A stretch of 64,000 nucleotides of DNA from Anaerolineales bacterium (GTDB lineage Bacteria; Chloroflexota; Anaerolineae; 4572-78; J111), in assembly GCA_020634855.1 (NCBI GenBank), contig JACKAU010000006.1:62001-126000 (forward strand). The letters are read 5' to 3'. Every line of letters begins with the position of its first letter. The first letter of the stretch is position 1. A program made the translations under genes and the position numbers. The notes under the pieces were generated by a model that had not been told where the DNA came from, made no database searches, and saw only the letters and a program-made list of their open reading frames with translations. Shown in pieces: positions 15,859 to 24,914 of the stretch.

Positions 15859-17556
15859 ATGAAGACTGGCCGCCTATTGGTAATCTTAATACTTGCTATG
15901 TTAATTTTTACGCCGTATGTGTCAATGACACAGGAACCCACTACTACCCGAGGCACATCTCCTCTGGGAGATAATGAAACAATATCTGTTCAAGAGGACA
16001 CGATTAACCCTCAGGCCAGTGAGACTATTACATTTAGCGAGTACCCAATTAATACCTCAATCTCGGACCAATATGCTGGAGAGGGTATTATCTTTGGGGG
16101 AGATAGTCCGTTTATTTCAACAGATGGGTCAAATCCTACAAGCCCTGTCCTATCTGGTTCCCCGAGGTTCAGGGGAGCAATTGAAGGTACTTTCGTAAAT
16201 CCGTCAGATGGAACAACACCTGTTATCGTTGAGTCGTTTACGCTTGATGCAGGCTATTTCGACGAATTGGGAAGCACCCGAATTGAATGGTTTGATCCGA
16301 ATGACATCAAATTAGGACAACATACTAACTCCAAATTTGGTATCGAAACGATCGAGATCAGAGGGGGGAATATTGCCAGTTGGCGAACGTCTATTCTCCT
16401 AACGGAACCAAATGGATATGCTATTGATAATTTTTCTTTTGAGCCAGCAAGAAATTCCATAGTTTTTCGGGAAAATTCGTCAGAGTCTATAAAAGCTTGG
16501 CTCAAGGATGTTCCAGGGTTTGACCATATTGGATTAAATGTTGACAATCAGGTCTATGAGTCTCATCCGGGTTATGACGAAGGATATTACAGAAGCCAAG
16601 ATAATAAAGAAAAGGTATATATCTACAAAGACATTGGGGTACAAGACCAACATACCAAAGGAACATTTGCATATGATAGAGGGGAAAAAATAGAGTTTGA
16701 GGAAATCCCTATTGATACAGTACTAGCTGAAAGTATGCGAGAGAAAATAAAAACTCAACTAGATGCAGGCTACCCAACAGAGCTTCTTGATAGGAAGCAA
16801 CTTTCCTTTGGAGAATTAACAGAAAAACTTGCTCCTGCAGCCCAAAAGAACCGTGATGGAAACGGAAGGTTTACCTGCGTAGGCCTTATTGAGTGGGCAG
16901 CAGAGGAAGCGGGTCATAATTTCGGTCAAGGTTTCGTTTTGGATGTCTTTGAGGCGATAGGAATCGTTCCCTTGCTGTCTCCACAACTTCTTAACTATTC
17001 AATGAAATATCCACAGGTTTTGGCCGATATTGATGAGTGGTTTCAAGGGTTATTTGATCCAGTCGATTTTATGATTACCGACCCGTTGGGCAGGAGACTA
17101 GGATATACAGCTACTTTGGGAGAGATAAACGAAATTCCAAATGCTTTTTACAGTGGGAATGGAGAAATAGAACAATTTCTTATACCTTATCCTGTGCCTG
17201 GAGAATACCAAATCACGTTAACAGGGTTAAACGCACAGGTGAATGGTGCTGTGGCATCCAGTAAATCCTCGGAAAGTATAAACGTGCATTTGACAGAAGG
17301 GGAAGAAATGTCTACTACCTCTCACGTTCTTATGTATGTCGGTAGCCCCGGAGATGTCGATCAGAATGGTTGTATAGATGATCAAGATATCACAGCAATT
17401 TCGTCACTTCTTAACACTTTTACAAACGCCCCAAATCATGCAGCAGATATTGATGGAGACGGTGTGATAACCCAATCAGATGTAGCATTACTAAATCAAT
17501 TAGTTCCTCGTGAACTGTGTGTTAGAGAAATATTCTTACCAATAATTGTTCGATGA
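15859..17556 (+). CDS. Secreted protein with permuted NlpC/P60-like and dockerin-like domains
   Basis: A 565-aa exported protein (signal peptide LLVILILAMLIFTPYVSM). Residues about 50-200 are a beta sandwich. About 210-350 look like a circularly permuted papain-type domain of the NlpC/P60 or YiiX class: FDHIGLNV supplies His, RFTCVGLIEWAAEEAG the Cys. Near the end two EF-hand-like repeats (GDVDQNGCIDDQDI and ADIDGDGVITQSDV) form a type I dockerin-like module, followed directly by IFLPIIVR. This suggests a surface-held amidase or peptidase. SD GAGAGGA is near the ATG. Its A+T content is higher than its neighbours', hinting at separate ancestry. The catalytic call is inference. Confidence 0.65.
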   Translation: MKTGRLLVILILAMLIFTPYVSMTQEPTTTRGTSPLGDNETISVQEDTINPQASETITFSEYPINTSISDQYAGEGIIFGGDSPFISTDGSNPTSPVLSGSPRFRGAIEGTFVNPSDGTTPVIVESFTLDAGYFDELGSTRIEWFDPNDIKLGQHTNSKFGIETIEIRGGNIASWRTSILLTEPNGYAIDNFSFEPARNSIVFRENSSESIKAWLKDVPGFDHIGLNVDNQVYESHPGYDEGYYRSQDNKEKVYIYKDIGVQDQHTKGTFAYDRGEKIEFEEIPIDTVLAESMREKIKTQLDAGYPTELLDRKQLSFGELTEKLAPAAQKNRDGNGRFTCVGLIEWAAEEAGHNFGQGFVLDVFEAIGIVPLLSPQLLNYSMKYPQVLADIDEWFQGLFDPVDFMITDPLGRRLGYTATLGEINEIPNAFYSGNGEIEQFLIPYPVPGEYQITLTGLNAQVNGAVASSKSSESINVHLTEGEEMSTTSHVLMYVGSPGDVDQNGCIDDQDITAISSLLNTFTNAPNHAADIDGDGVITQSDVALLNQLVPRELCVREIFLPIIVR

Positions 17557-17615
17557 TAATTTCGAGGAGATCAGCGTAGATTTCTCACTTTAACACTGCC
17601 TAAGTTAAGGTCAGC

Positions 17616-17633
17616 CGGGGCGTCACCGCCCCG
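17616..17633 (+). terminator. GC-rich hairpin after the dockerin-like gene
   Basis: CGGGGCG-TCAC-CGCCCCG, a perfect 7-bp stem 60 bp past the stop codon. No U-run follows, so it may be a factor-dependent terminator or RNA stabiliser. Confidence 0.4.
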
Positions 17634-17664
17634 ACTGCCTTTACCGAACGGAGCGTGACACTTG

Positions 17665-17905
17665 GCTTCACTCCATTCCCGACAACTCGGTTCTATAAGA
17701 AGAAGCTAGCGATTTGGAAATATGACCGGTGCCATTCGGTGCGGTTGGTGGTGATAGGGTGGAGTAGCGGGGATAAACTACTGAGCTACTGATTGGCGCT
17801 AAGTTCATTGGTTTAGTGATTCGATCCCCACCCTACCCGCCCTAACAGCGGGATTCTCCAATCAACTATTCAGATATTGGACGGCATCCGGAAGAAGATA
17901 GATCG
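17665..17905. repeat. Dispersed ~230-bp repeat, copy 1
   Basis: Shares ordered blocks with 18525-18780 and 22850-23070: CGGTTCTATAA, GATTTGGAAAT, GCCATTCGGTG, GATTCGA…CCCCACCC, CCGCCCTAACAGCG, then a GGCATC block. The middle parts differ by many substitutions, so the copies are old. This copy lacks the 42-bp unit at its end. It has no coding frame. Confidence 0.55.
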
Positions 17906-17965
17906 GGTCAATGGGGCTGGGGTCCGTAGTTAGATTCCGGTCATGCCGGAGAAAGAACAGGAGCA

Positions 17966-18514
17966 ATGAATATCGGATCGGTCGTCAAACAACTTAATCA
18001 ATCTGGAAAGACATTCACTTTTTCTATCATCATACTGTCCTTAATATTTATCAGTTGTACGTCTCCTATTCGTATAACTCGCCACGGAGGCAATCCCAAC
18101 AATTTGATCATCGGGAAGTGGGCTGCGGTCTCAGGTCCGGAATACATGGCCGAGTTTCTTGAAGATGGGACGTTCATCGAAACACGAGAGGGTGGGCGTC
18201 AAAACGTGGGAACCTACGTCATCTCTGAAGATAGCAATACCATCGAAATATCAGCGCCCAATATGGGCAGTGCGTCCGGCCCTTTTTCGGTGAATAAAGA
18301 ACGGTTAAATCTATTTGGTTTAACCAAATTCAGAAGAGCAGACGCGGGAGAGAACGATACAGGGGCCTCCTCGGGGGCGGAGTCATCGCCCTCGGCGGAG
18401 GGCGGATCATCCATAGTACCGCTTTTGGCCGTTGCGGGAGCGGCCCTGCTTTTGGTAGCCGTTGTGGTTATAGTATTGGCCGTGGGAGCCGTGTGGCTAT
18501 TCCGGTCCCGTTGA
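17966..18514 (+). CDS. Small lipoprotein with C-terminal membrane anchor
   Basis: A 182-aa protein. The N-terminus has a signal peptide with lipobox (FISC, Cys near residue 31). A ~70-residue beta domain (IIGKWAAVSGPEYMAEFLEDGTFIE … GTYVISEDSNTIEI) resembles small lipocalin-like 'copper resistance/stress' sensors of unknown role. A Ser/Gly/Glu linker and one transmembrane helix ending in WLFRSR follow. That tail has the helix-plus-basic-end shape of a sorting signal. With both a lipid and a helix anchor it would be held at two points. ACAGGAGCA precedes the ATG. It sits between two copies of the dispersed repeat. Confidence 0.7.
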   Translation: MNIGSVVKQLNQSGKTFTFSIIILSLIFISCTSPIRITRHGGNPNNLIIGKWAAVSGPEYMAEFLEDGTFIETREGGRQNVGTYVISEDSNTIEISAPNMGSASGPFSVNKERLNLFGLTKFRRADAGENDTGASSGAESSPSAEGGSSIVPLLAVAGAALLLVAVVVIVLAVGAVWLFRSR

Positions 18515-18524
18515 TTTCACGCCA

Positions 18525-18780
18525 TTCGCCGGCACCCCGGTTCTATAAAAAAAGCCAATGGTTTGGAAATGTGTATGTCGCCATTCGGTGGGGTGGGGGG
18601 AATCACTGAACCGCTGATCGACGTGATTTCACTGAAGTTTGCATAGCCGCCTCAGTGCATTCAGCGATTCAGTGACTCAGTGGTTCGACCCCCACCCGCC
18701 CCAACAGCGCGGGTGGATTTCATTACTATCACCTGAAAAGGCATCTGGCCATCGGGAAAGGGTCTGGAATCGACCGATCG
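18525..18780. repeat. Dispersed ~230-bp repeat, copy 2
   Basis: Second copy of the dispersed repeat family (compare 17665-17905 and 22850-23070): CCCGGTTCTATAA, GGTTTGGAAATG, GCCATTCGGTG, GTGGTTCGACCCCCACC, CAACAGCGCGGGTGGA, ATTACTATCACC and GGTCTGGAATCGACCGATCG blocks. Its end runs directly into the 42-bp tandem array, so the array looks like an expansion of the terminal unit of this repeat. Confidence 0.55.
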
Positions 18781-19268
18781 GGACATCGATCAACGACCGA
18801 CGAGTTTTGCCACGACCGATCTGGACATCGATCAACGACCGACGAGTTTTGCGGCGACCAATCGATACGTCGATCAACGACCGACGAGTTTTGCGGCGAC
18901 CGATCAGGACGTCGATCAACGACCGACGAGTTTTGCCCGACCGTCAGGACGTCGATCAACGACCGACGAGTTTGCGACCGATCAACGTCGATCAACGACC
19001 GACGAGTTTTGCCACGACCGATCAGGACGTCGATCAACGACCGACGAGTTTTGCCACGACCGATCAAGACGTCGATCAACGACCGACGAGTTTTGCCACG
19101 ACCGATCGGGACGTCGATCAACGACCGACGAGTTTTGCCACGACCGATCAGGACGTCGATCAACGACCGACGAGTTTTGCGGCGACCGATCAACATCGAT
19201 CAACGACCGACGAGTTTGCCGACCGATCAACGTCGATCAACGACCGACGAGTTTTGCCACGACCGAAC
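18771..19268. repeat. 42-bp tandem array, 12 units
   Basis: Twelve copies of a unit with the invariant core GATCAACGACCGACGAG; full units are 42 bp, four are shortened by a few bases. Variation is limited to the short stretch between cores (e.g. GATCAGGACG, GATCGGGACA, AATCGATACG). Because 42 is a multiple of 3, long open frames appear on both strands (18639-19322 and others); they have no ribosome site and are not called as genes. A two-unit version lies at 20198-20288, and one degenerate unit ends the third dispersed repeat near 23040-23075. The between-core stretches are near-identical, so it is not a CRISPR. Confidence 0.85.
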
Positions 19269-20198
19269 AGTTCAAAAGGTGACAGTCACTTCTGGCCGAA
19301 AATGAACATCCGTTTAGCCTAGACAGGTCGATTTATCACACTCAGTGACTGTCACCTTGTTCGTTCGCGACAACCATAGTTTATTTCAAACAATTCTAAT
19401 ATCAAAGTTATTACTAAGAGAGGGTTTTCCATAAACACATTGCCAAATTGTCGTAATTTTATATTATTGCTAACATAAAGCCACAGATTCAGGCTGGGAT
19501 ACGACGATTGCCAATGCGGCCTTCGATGCGCAGACCCGGCATAGAATGTCATAGCGGTACCATATCAAAACGAACCTGGACCGCCAGCCAGGTCCATTTG
19601 TCGATGATGTCTTAACGATTGCTCAAACGCAACCTTAACCATCGAAGATGATGTTATCATAAGATGATAACCATAGCAACGATAATAACGAATCATTGTC
19701 GCCGGTACGCTCAATATTAACGATAGTGGCGGACAACCGGTTTACATTACCAGCAGCAGAGACGACACCACTCCTGACGGTGATACCAACGGTGACGGCT
19801 CGACTCTACGCCATCGACGTATCTGGCGTTCCATTACCTTCAGCGGCAGCAGCGGCACCTTCAACAATGTTGAAATCCGCTTCGCCGGCGATGATACCGA
19901 GGGCCATTCACGTTGAGGACAGTAATCACCCTCAACTCAACAACCTGACCGTCAATAGTGACTGGGCCGCTATCAGCGCCTGGCCGACCACAACATCACC
20001 GTCACTGGCTTTACCACCACCAAGACGCCCGTTGGCGGCGAAATTCAACGATGCCCTCACCCATCACCACCTGGAATGAGACCGACCTCACTTATTTCTG
20101 ACAACCTTTCACCATTGCCAACACCGGCAACCTGACCATTGAAGATGATGTTATCGTTAAGATGTAGAAATGTATTGTCGTACGCAATAAACGATGGC
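19261..20198 (+). pseudogene. Deletion-riddled copy of the beta-helix gene start
   Basis: This stretch repeats 20283-21064 with the same flank (the GGTGACAGTCACT element, then the signal-peptide region) but is about 42 bases shorter over 780, nearly all by loss of single bases (e.g. CATGAAAC to CATAAAC, which destroys the start codon; AAATTTGTC to AAATTGTC; GACCCCGG to GACCCGG). Substitutions are rare until about 20000. After that it departs from the good copy (… ACCTGGAATGAGACCGAC …) and resembles a further module of the same family. Either a decayed paralogue or unpolished long-read sequence; no frame is long enough to be a gene. Confidence 0.7.
19278..19356. repeat. GGTGACAGTCACT inverted-repeat element (copy a)
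   Basis: GGTGACAGTCACT (19278-19290) and its complement AGTGACTGTCACC (19344-19356) bracket 53 bp. Each end is itself a palindrome (GTGAC-A-GTCAC). Same family as 20300-20379, 42697-42726 and 53967-54048. Confidence 0.7.
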
Positions 20199-20288
20199 GA
20201 CCGATCGGGACATCGATCAACGACCGACGAGTTTTGCCACGACCGATCGATACGTCGATCAACGACCGACGAGTTTTGCCACGACCGA
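20198..20288. repeat. 42-bp tandem repeat, two units
   Basis: Two units with the GATCAACGACCGACGAG core precede the intact beta-helix gene, in the same relation as the 12-unit array precedes the degraded copy. Confidence 0.8.
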
Positions 20289-20299
20289 ACAGTTCAAAA

Positions 20300-20379
20300 G
20301 GTGACAGTCACTTCTGGCCGAAAATGAACATCCGTTTAGCCTAGACAGGTCGATTTATCACACTCAAGTGACTGTCACC
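20300..20379. repeat. GGTGACAGTCACT inverted-repeat element (copy b)
   Basis: Ends at 20300-20312 and 20367-20379 around 54 bp. The interior (TTAGCCTAGACAGGTCGATTT) is related to the interior of the element at 53967-54048, so this is a family of small mobile-like repeats and not a chance hairpin. Confidence 0.7.
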
Positions 20380-20461
20380 TTGTTCGTTTACGCGACAACC
20401 ATAGTTTATTTCCAAACAATTCTAATATCAAAGTTACATGCTACTAAGAGAGGGTTTTTCC

Positions 20462-22800
20462 ATGAAACACATTGCCAAATTTGTCGTAATTTTTATATTA
20501 TTGCTAACACTTAAAGCCACAGATTCAGGCTGGGATACCGTACCGATTGCCAATGCGGCCTTCGATTGCGCAGACCCCGGCATAGAATGTCATAGCGGTA
20601 CCATATCAAGCAACGAAACCTGGACCGCCAGCCAGGTCCATTTTGTCGATGATGTCTTAACGATTGCTCAAAACGCAACCTTAACCATCGAAGATGATGT
20701 TATCATTAAGATGATAACCATAGGCAACGATAATAACGAAATCATTGTCGCCGGTACGCTCAATATTAACGATAGTGGCGGACAACCGGTTTACATTACC
20801 AGCAGCAGAGACGACACCACTCCTGACGGTGATACCAACGGTGACGGCTCTGACTCTACGCCATACGACGGTATCTGGCGTTCCATTACCTTCCAAAGCG
20901 GCAGCAGCGGCACCTTCAACAATGTTGAAATCCGTTTCGCCGGCGATGATACCCGGGGAGCCATTCACGTTGAGGACAGCAACCACACCCTCCAACTCAA
21001 CAACCTGACTGTCAAAAATAGTGACTGGGCCGCTATCAGCGCCCTGGCCAACCACAACATCACCGTCAACGGCTTCACCGCTAACAGTACGCCCATTGGT
21101 GGCTTGGAAATTCGTAATACGGCTTTAACGGGAAATACAACTTGGGATCAAACCGGGATTGTCCACATCATCAGCGATGATTTCACAGTGGCCAGTGGGG
21201 GTAAACTGACCATCGACCCTGGTATTGTGGTCAAGTTTGCTTCGGGGAAAAGCCTCCTTGTCGATGGGGAATTGGATGTAAACGGTACAGCGAATAACAA
21301 CGTCTACTTCACCAGCCTCCGGGATGATACCCTCCCGGCCGGCAATGGTGATACCAACGGCGATGGGGGAAATACGACGCCTGCACCGGGCAACTGGAAA
21401 TCCATCTATTTTCGTAACGGGAGTGACGGCAGCATCGACCATGCCCAAATCCGTTATGGCGGTTCCGGGAGTAATACCGGCGCCGTTCAGGTGGCATCGG
21501 TCTCGCCTTCAATATCTAATAGTACGTTGAGGAATAATAAGATAGCGCTTTACAGCACCGGTAGCGGGGCAACCCCGGAGGTTAACAATTCCGATTTTTT
21601 TACAATAGCCAGTTTGCTGCTGTGGCAAGCAGCGCTGGCGAAATTCTAGCTGCCAACAACTGGTGGGGTGATCATTTGGGGCCAAATGTGGGGGGGAGCA
21701 ATCCCGCCGGACAAGCCGTTCAGGGCGATGTAACGATTACTAATTGGGGAACAGTCCCTTATAACTCGGCCAATAGTAGCAAAACCATTAGTAGCGCTGT
21801 CTTTATCAACAACACGGTGGCTCTTTACAGCAGCGGCAGCGAGGCCGCGCTGGCGGTGACCGACTGCACCCACATTACCGGCAATAGTTATGGCGCACGG
21901 GCTGTAAACCACAGTCAAATCAATGCCCCAAACAGTTGGTGGGGCAGCGCCGACGGTCCCGATAACGGCACTAGCGGTTCTGGAGATCGGGTTGAGGGCA
22001 ATGTCGTTTACAGCCCTTGGGCCGCTGATGCTAATTGCGCCACCATGGGAGAAAATGGCAACACCATCCAAGGCCAGGTGACCAACCGAACCAACACCCC
22101 TATACCCAACGTAACCGTTTCTACCGGCAGCGGTCAATCAACCACCACCGGGACCAATGGCGCCTATACCCTGCTCGATTTGGCCACCGGCGCATATACG
22201 CTGACCCCATCCAAGAGTGGCTATCGATTCTCGCCGGCATCGCGCACCATCAATGTTCCACCGGACCAGATTAATCAAAACTTTACCGCCATTGCGAATA
22301 ATGAACTCGTGTGTAGCGTAGAAATCGCCTTAGGCGTTAACTCAACTACAAGCACAGTCGATGCACTGGCCACCCCCACCGAACTTCTAACCCTCTATAC
22401 CCGCTTACGAGATGAAACCCTCAGCACCAATTCAACCGGGCAGGGCTTTATCGACCTATTTTATGAACACACCACCGAACTGGCTGTAATTTTGATGAAT
22501 AACCCTGACTTACGCAGCGACACGGCTCAATTTCTGCAAAACGCTTCCGGCCCCTTCACCTCGCTGCTGCCAGACGCGACCACGCCGGTACCCTTGTCGC
22601 AGGGGTTGTATAATGAAGCTGATGATCTGGTTCAAGATTTAGCTGCTGCCGGAAGCGCTGGATTTAGAACTAAGATGTTAAAAGTATGGTCAGATTTGGC
22701 TCTGGAGGAGCATATTGGTGAAAATGCCGCTGACATTTGGGCCGGCATGCAATCCGCACCAGATACAGATTCCGTTTACCTGCCGGTGGTTATAAAGTAA
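20462..22800 (+). pseudogene. Secreted beta-helix protein, frameshifted at a T7 run
   Basis: Two overlapping frames make one protein of about 779 aa. Frame 1 (ATG 20462, GAGAGG upstream) has a signal peptide (KFVVIFILLLTLKATDSG) and parallel beta-helix repeats (NATLTIEDDVIIKM, GGKLTIDPGIVVKFASG, GDTNGDG loops). It leaves frame at 21595-21601, GAT followed by TTTTTTT; one extra T gives DFFYNSQFAAVASSAGEILAA and joins frame 2. Frame 2 holds more helix turns (NNWWGDHLGP, NSWWGSADGP), a carboxypeptidase-regulatory-like beta domain (IQGQVTNRTNTPIPNVTVSTG), a helical end and the tail VYLPVVIK. The break may be phase variation, slippage rescue or a homopolymer sequencing error; the last seems most likely given the adjoining degraded copy. 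Confidence 0.75.
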
Positions 22801-22849
22801 CCAGCAACGTCTCGACCCTCATCGATCTTTGGATATATTCCGTCGTCAT

Positions 22850-23075
22850 TGGGGGTGGTTGCGGATAGGGGCGAATCACCGAGACATTGATTGGCGTTGA
22901 TTTCACTCACTTTCGACAGACAATTTCAGTGGTCTCAGCCCATTCAGTGGATCAGGGGTTCGCCCCACCCGCCCTAACAGCGCGGGTGGAGGTCATTACG
23001 ATCACCCGCAAAGGCCTCTCACCATCGGAAAGGGTTTGGAATCGACTGATCGACGTATCGATTGGTCGTTGCTGA
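22850..23075. repeat. Dispersed ~230-bp repeat, copy 3
   Basis: Third copy of the family at 17665-17905 and 18525-18780. Shared blocks: GGGGTTCG…CCCCACCCGCCCTAACAGC, GCGGGTGGA, ATTACGATCACC, CATCGGAAAGGGT, GGAATCGACTGATCGACG. It ends with one degenerate version of the 42-bp unit (TATCGATTGGTCGTTGCTGAG). The rest of the gap 22801-23211 holds no gene. Confidence 0.55.
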
Positions 23076-23211
23076 GTTTGGAATTGCCCTTTTTGTGAGA
23101 AAGTGTGTAAATCCTGCCCAATATGATTCTCCGAGCTTGCAAAATACCTGAGTTGATCATATAACTTGAACCGTGATCAAATCCGACCCAATCACAGAAA
23201 CGAGAGTCCCT

Positions 23212-24030
23212 ATGCTGGCTTGGATGGCCGGAATTGCTGTAAGTTCCTACGTCTCGCTAACCGTGCTGCTTTACCTGTTCCAAACCCGGCTGATTTTCCT
23301 GCCGACAACGGATATGATGGCCACGCCCGCCTCGATTGGCCTGCCTTATGAAGAAGTTCACTTGACCGCCGCCGATGGGGTTAAGATCACCGGCTGGTTT
23401 GTGCCGGCCCATGAGGCTAAATACACCATTCTATTTTTCCACGGCAACGCTGGTAATATTTCGCACCGGCTAGATACGGTCAACTTATACCACCGGTTAG
23501 GCTTTAACGTGTTTATCATCGACTACCGGGGCTATGGTCAAAGCGAAGGCCGCCCCAGCGAAGCGGGCAGCTATCTCGATGCTGAAGCGGCCTGGCAGCA
23601 TTTGGTGGAGGATCGGCAGCTTAGGCCGGAGCAAATCATCATCGTGGGCCGGTCATTAGGCGGCGGTATCGCGTCATGGCTGGCGCAGCACCGCCAGGCC
23701 GGCGCGTTGGTGTTGGAGTCAACGTTTACCTCCATTCCCGATATGGCCGCTCGGCAATACCCCTTTCTGCCGGTTCGGCCTCTGACTCGTGTTCGTTACA
23801 ACACGTTGGCCCGGGTATCGACGCTGACGATGCCCATATTTATCGTCCACAGCCCCCACGACGAAGTCATCCCCTATGACCACGGCCGGCAGATTTTTGA
23901 GGCCGCCTCCGAACCAAAACAGTTCTTAAAAACCGTGGGTGGTCACAATGACGGCTTTCTCATATCACAGGAAATATACGCCTTGGAATTAAAGGGGTTT
24001 ATTGAAAAGTATGCGGGGATGGTTAGATAG
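23212..24030 (+). CDS. Membrane-anchored alpha/beta hydrolase (BEM46/S33-like)
   Basis: A 272-aa alpha/beta hydrolase with an N-terminal hydrophobic anchor (IAVSSYVSLTVLLYLFQTRLIFLP). The nucleophile elbow is VGRSLGGG (Ser148), the oxyanion region FFHGNAGN, acid Asp in HSPHDEVIPYDHG, and His in VGGHNDGF. This is the COG1073/BEM46 class, usually esterases or peptidases of unknown substrate. The frame is open from a GTG at 23173; ATG 23212 is chosen since it starts directly before the anchor. It stands alone, followed by a simple repeat. Confidence 0.85.
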   Translation: MLAWMAGIAVSSYVSLTVLLYLFQTRLIFLPTTDMMATPASIGLPYEEVHLTAADGVKITGWFVPAHEAKYTILFFHGNAGNISHRLDTVNLYHRLGFNVFIIDYRGYGQSEGRPSEAGSYLDAEAAWQHLVEDRQLRPEQIIIVGRSLGGGIASWLAQHRQAGALVLESTFTSIPDMAARQYPFLPVRPLTRVRYNTLARVSTLTMPIFIVHSPHDEVIPYDHGRQIFEAASEPKQFLKTVGGHNDGFLISQEIYALELKGFIEKYAGMVR

Positions 24031-24033
24031 TTG

Positions 24034-24089
24034 GATGGATGGATGGATGGATGGTTGGTTGGATGGTTAGTTAGTTAGTTAGTTAGTTT
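24034..24089. repeat. GGAT/GGTT/TTAG tetranucleotide microsatellite
   Basis: (GGAT)n passes into GGTT and then (TTAG)n over about 56 bp between two convergent genes. Each step differs from the last by one base, as expected from slippage plus mutation. Confidence 0.8.
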
Positions 24090-24134
24090 AATCGTCTAAT
24101 AGTAATCGACAAAACGCAATCAAATTGTCAACTG

Positions 24135-24896
24135 TCAATTATCAAGTTCTTCGTCCGGGAATTCGGCGGGGACAAAGGTGCGGTACAGGCTGGCCAGGGT
24201 GTAGAAGATGGCATAGCCCACCGAAATGTAGACAAAAACCGGCTGGATGTCGGGATACATCCACAGCATAGCGGCAGTGGCAGCGGCCCACATCAGCGTT
24301 GCCCCGAACATGCCGCGCCGCAGCCAGCGATTGGGGGAAAAGTATTCGAGCCGGGACGGATAAACATATTTAATCGGCAAGAATACCAGCAGCGACAACA
24401 GCAGAATAACAAATAGGTTAATCCAGGCTGATGTTTGCATCACAAAAAGATAGAAAACCACAATGTTCCAATAGCTGGGAAAGCCCTTAAAGAAGTGATC
24501 ATCGGTTTTGGCTTCCGACTGGGTGAATTGGTAAGCCGAGGCTAAGACCAGCACGCTAACGCCGATGGGCGCCCAACCAGGCGGCAGCAAATCGGTTACC
24601 AGAATAAAAAAAGCAGGGACCAATACATAGGTGAAATAATCGACAATATTATCCAGCAGCGCGCCATCAACTTTGGGCGCAGCCACTTTTGTTTTCGCTC
24701 GGCGAGCCAAGGTCCCATCCACCGAGTCGATAAACACGGCCGCGGCCATCAGCCAGAATGATTGGATATAGCGCCCCTCGTGAATGGCCCACAGGCTGAG
24801 TACTCCTAATATAGCCCCACTGGCAGTAAATAGATGGACCAACCAGGCCGCAATCCGCTGCGGTTTGCTGATCAGATAGGCCGAGTCGTCAAACAT
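24135..24896 (-). CDS. pcs: Phosphatidylcholine synthase
   Basis: A 253-aa integral membrane CDP-alcohol phosphotransferase. The active-site pattern is present as DSVDGTLARR … DGALLDNIVDYFTYVLVPA; the LLDNIVDYxTYV variant is typical of phosphatidylcholine synthase, which condenses CDP-diacylglycerol with choline (EC 2.7.8.24) in the cytoplasmic membrane. About eight hydrophobic helices follow. ATG 24896 has GGGGAG upstream; a GTG at 24914 is an alternative start. The enzyme needs choline from outside. It is a single gene with no lipid-pathway neighbours here. Confidence 0.8.
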   Translation of the reverse strand: MFDDSAYLISKPQRIAAWLVHLFTASGAILGVLSLWAIHEGRYIQSFWLMAAAVFIDSVDGTLARRAKTKVAAPKVDGALLDNIVDYFTYVLVPAFFILVTDLLPPGWAPIGVSVLVLASAYQFTQSEAKTDDHFFKGFPSYWNIVVFYLFVMQTSAWINLFVILLLSLLVFLPIKYVYPSRLEYFSPNRWLRRGMFGATLMWAAATAAMLWMYPDIQPVFVYISVGYAIFYTLASLYRTFVPAEFPDEELDN

Positions 24897-24914
24897 ATCG
24901 TTGTTGCTCCCCAC

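Noticed and set aside
18771..19268. CRISPR-like array of 12 regularly spaced repeats
   Set aside because: The stretches between cores are nearly identical to each other, the whole 42-bp unit repeats, and no cas genes are present; it is a tandem repeat.
18639..19322. Long open frames on both strands through the tandem array
   Set aside because: They come from a unit length divisible by three; no ribosome site, and the same openness occurs in several frames.
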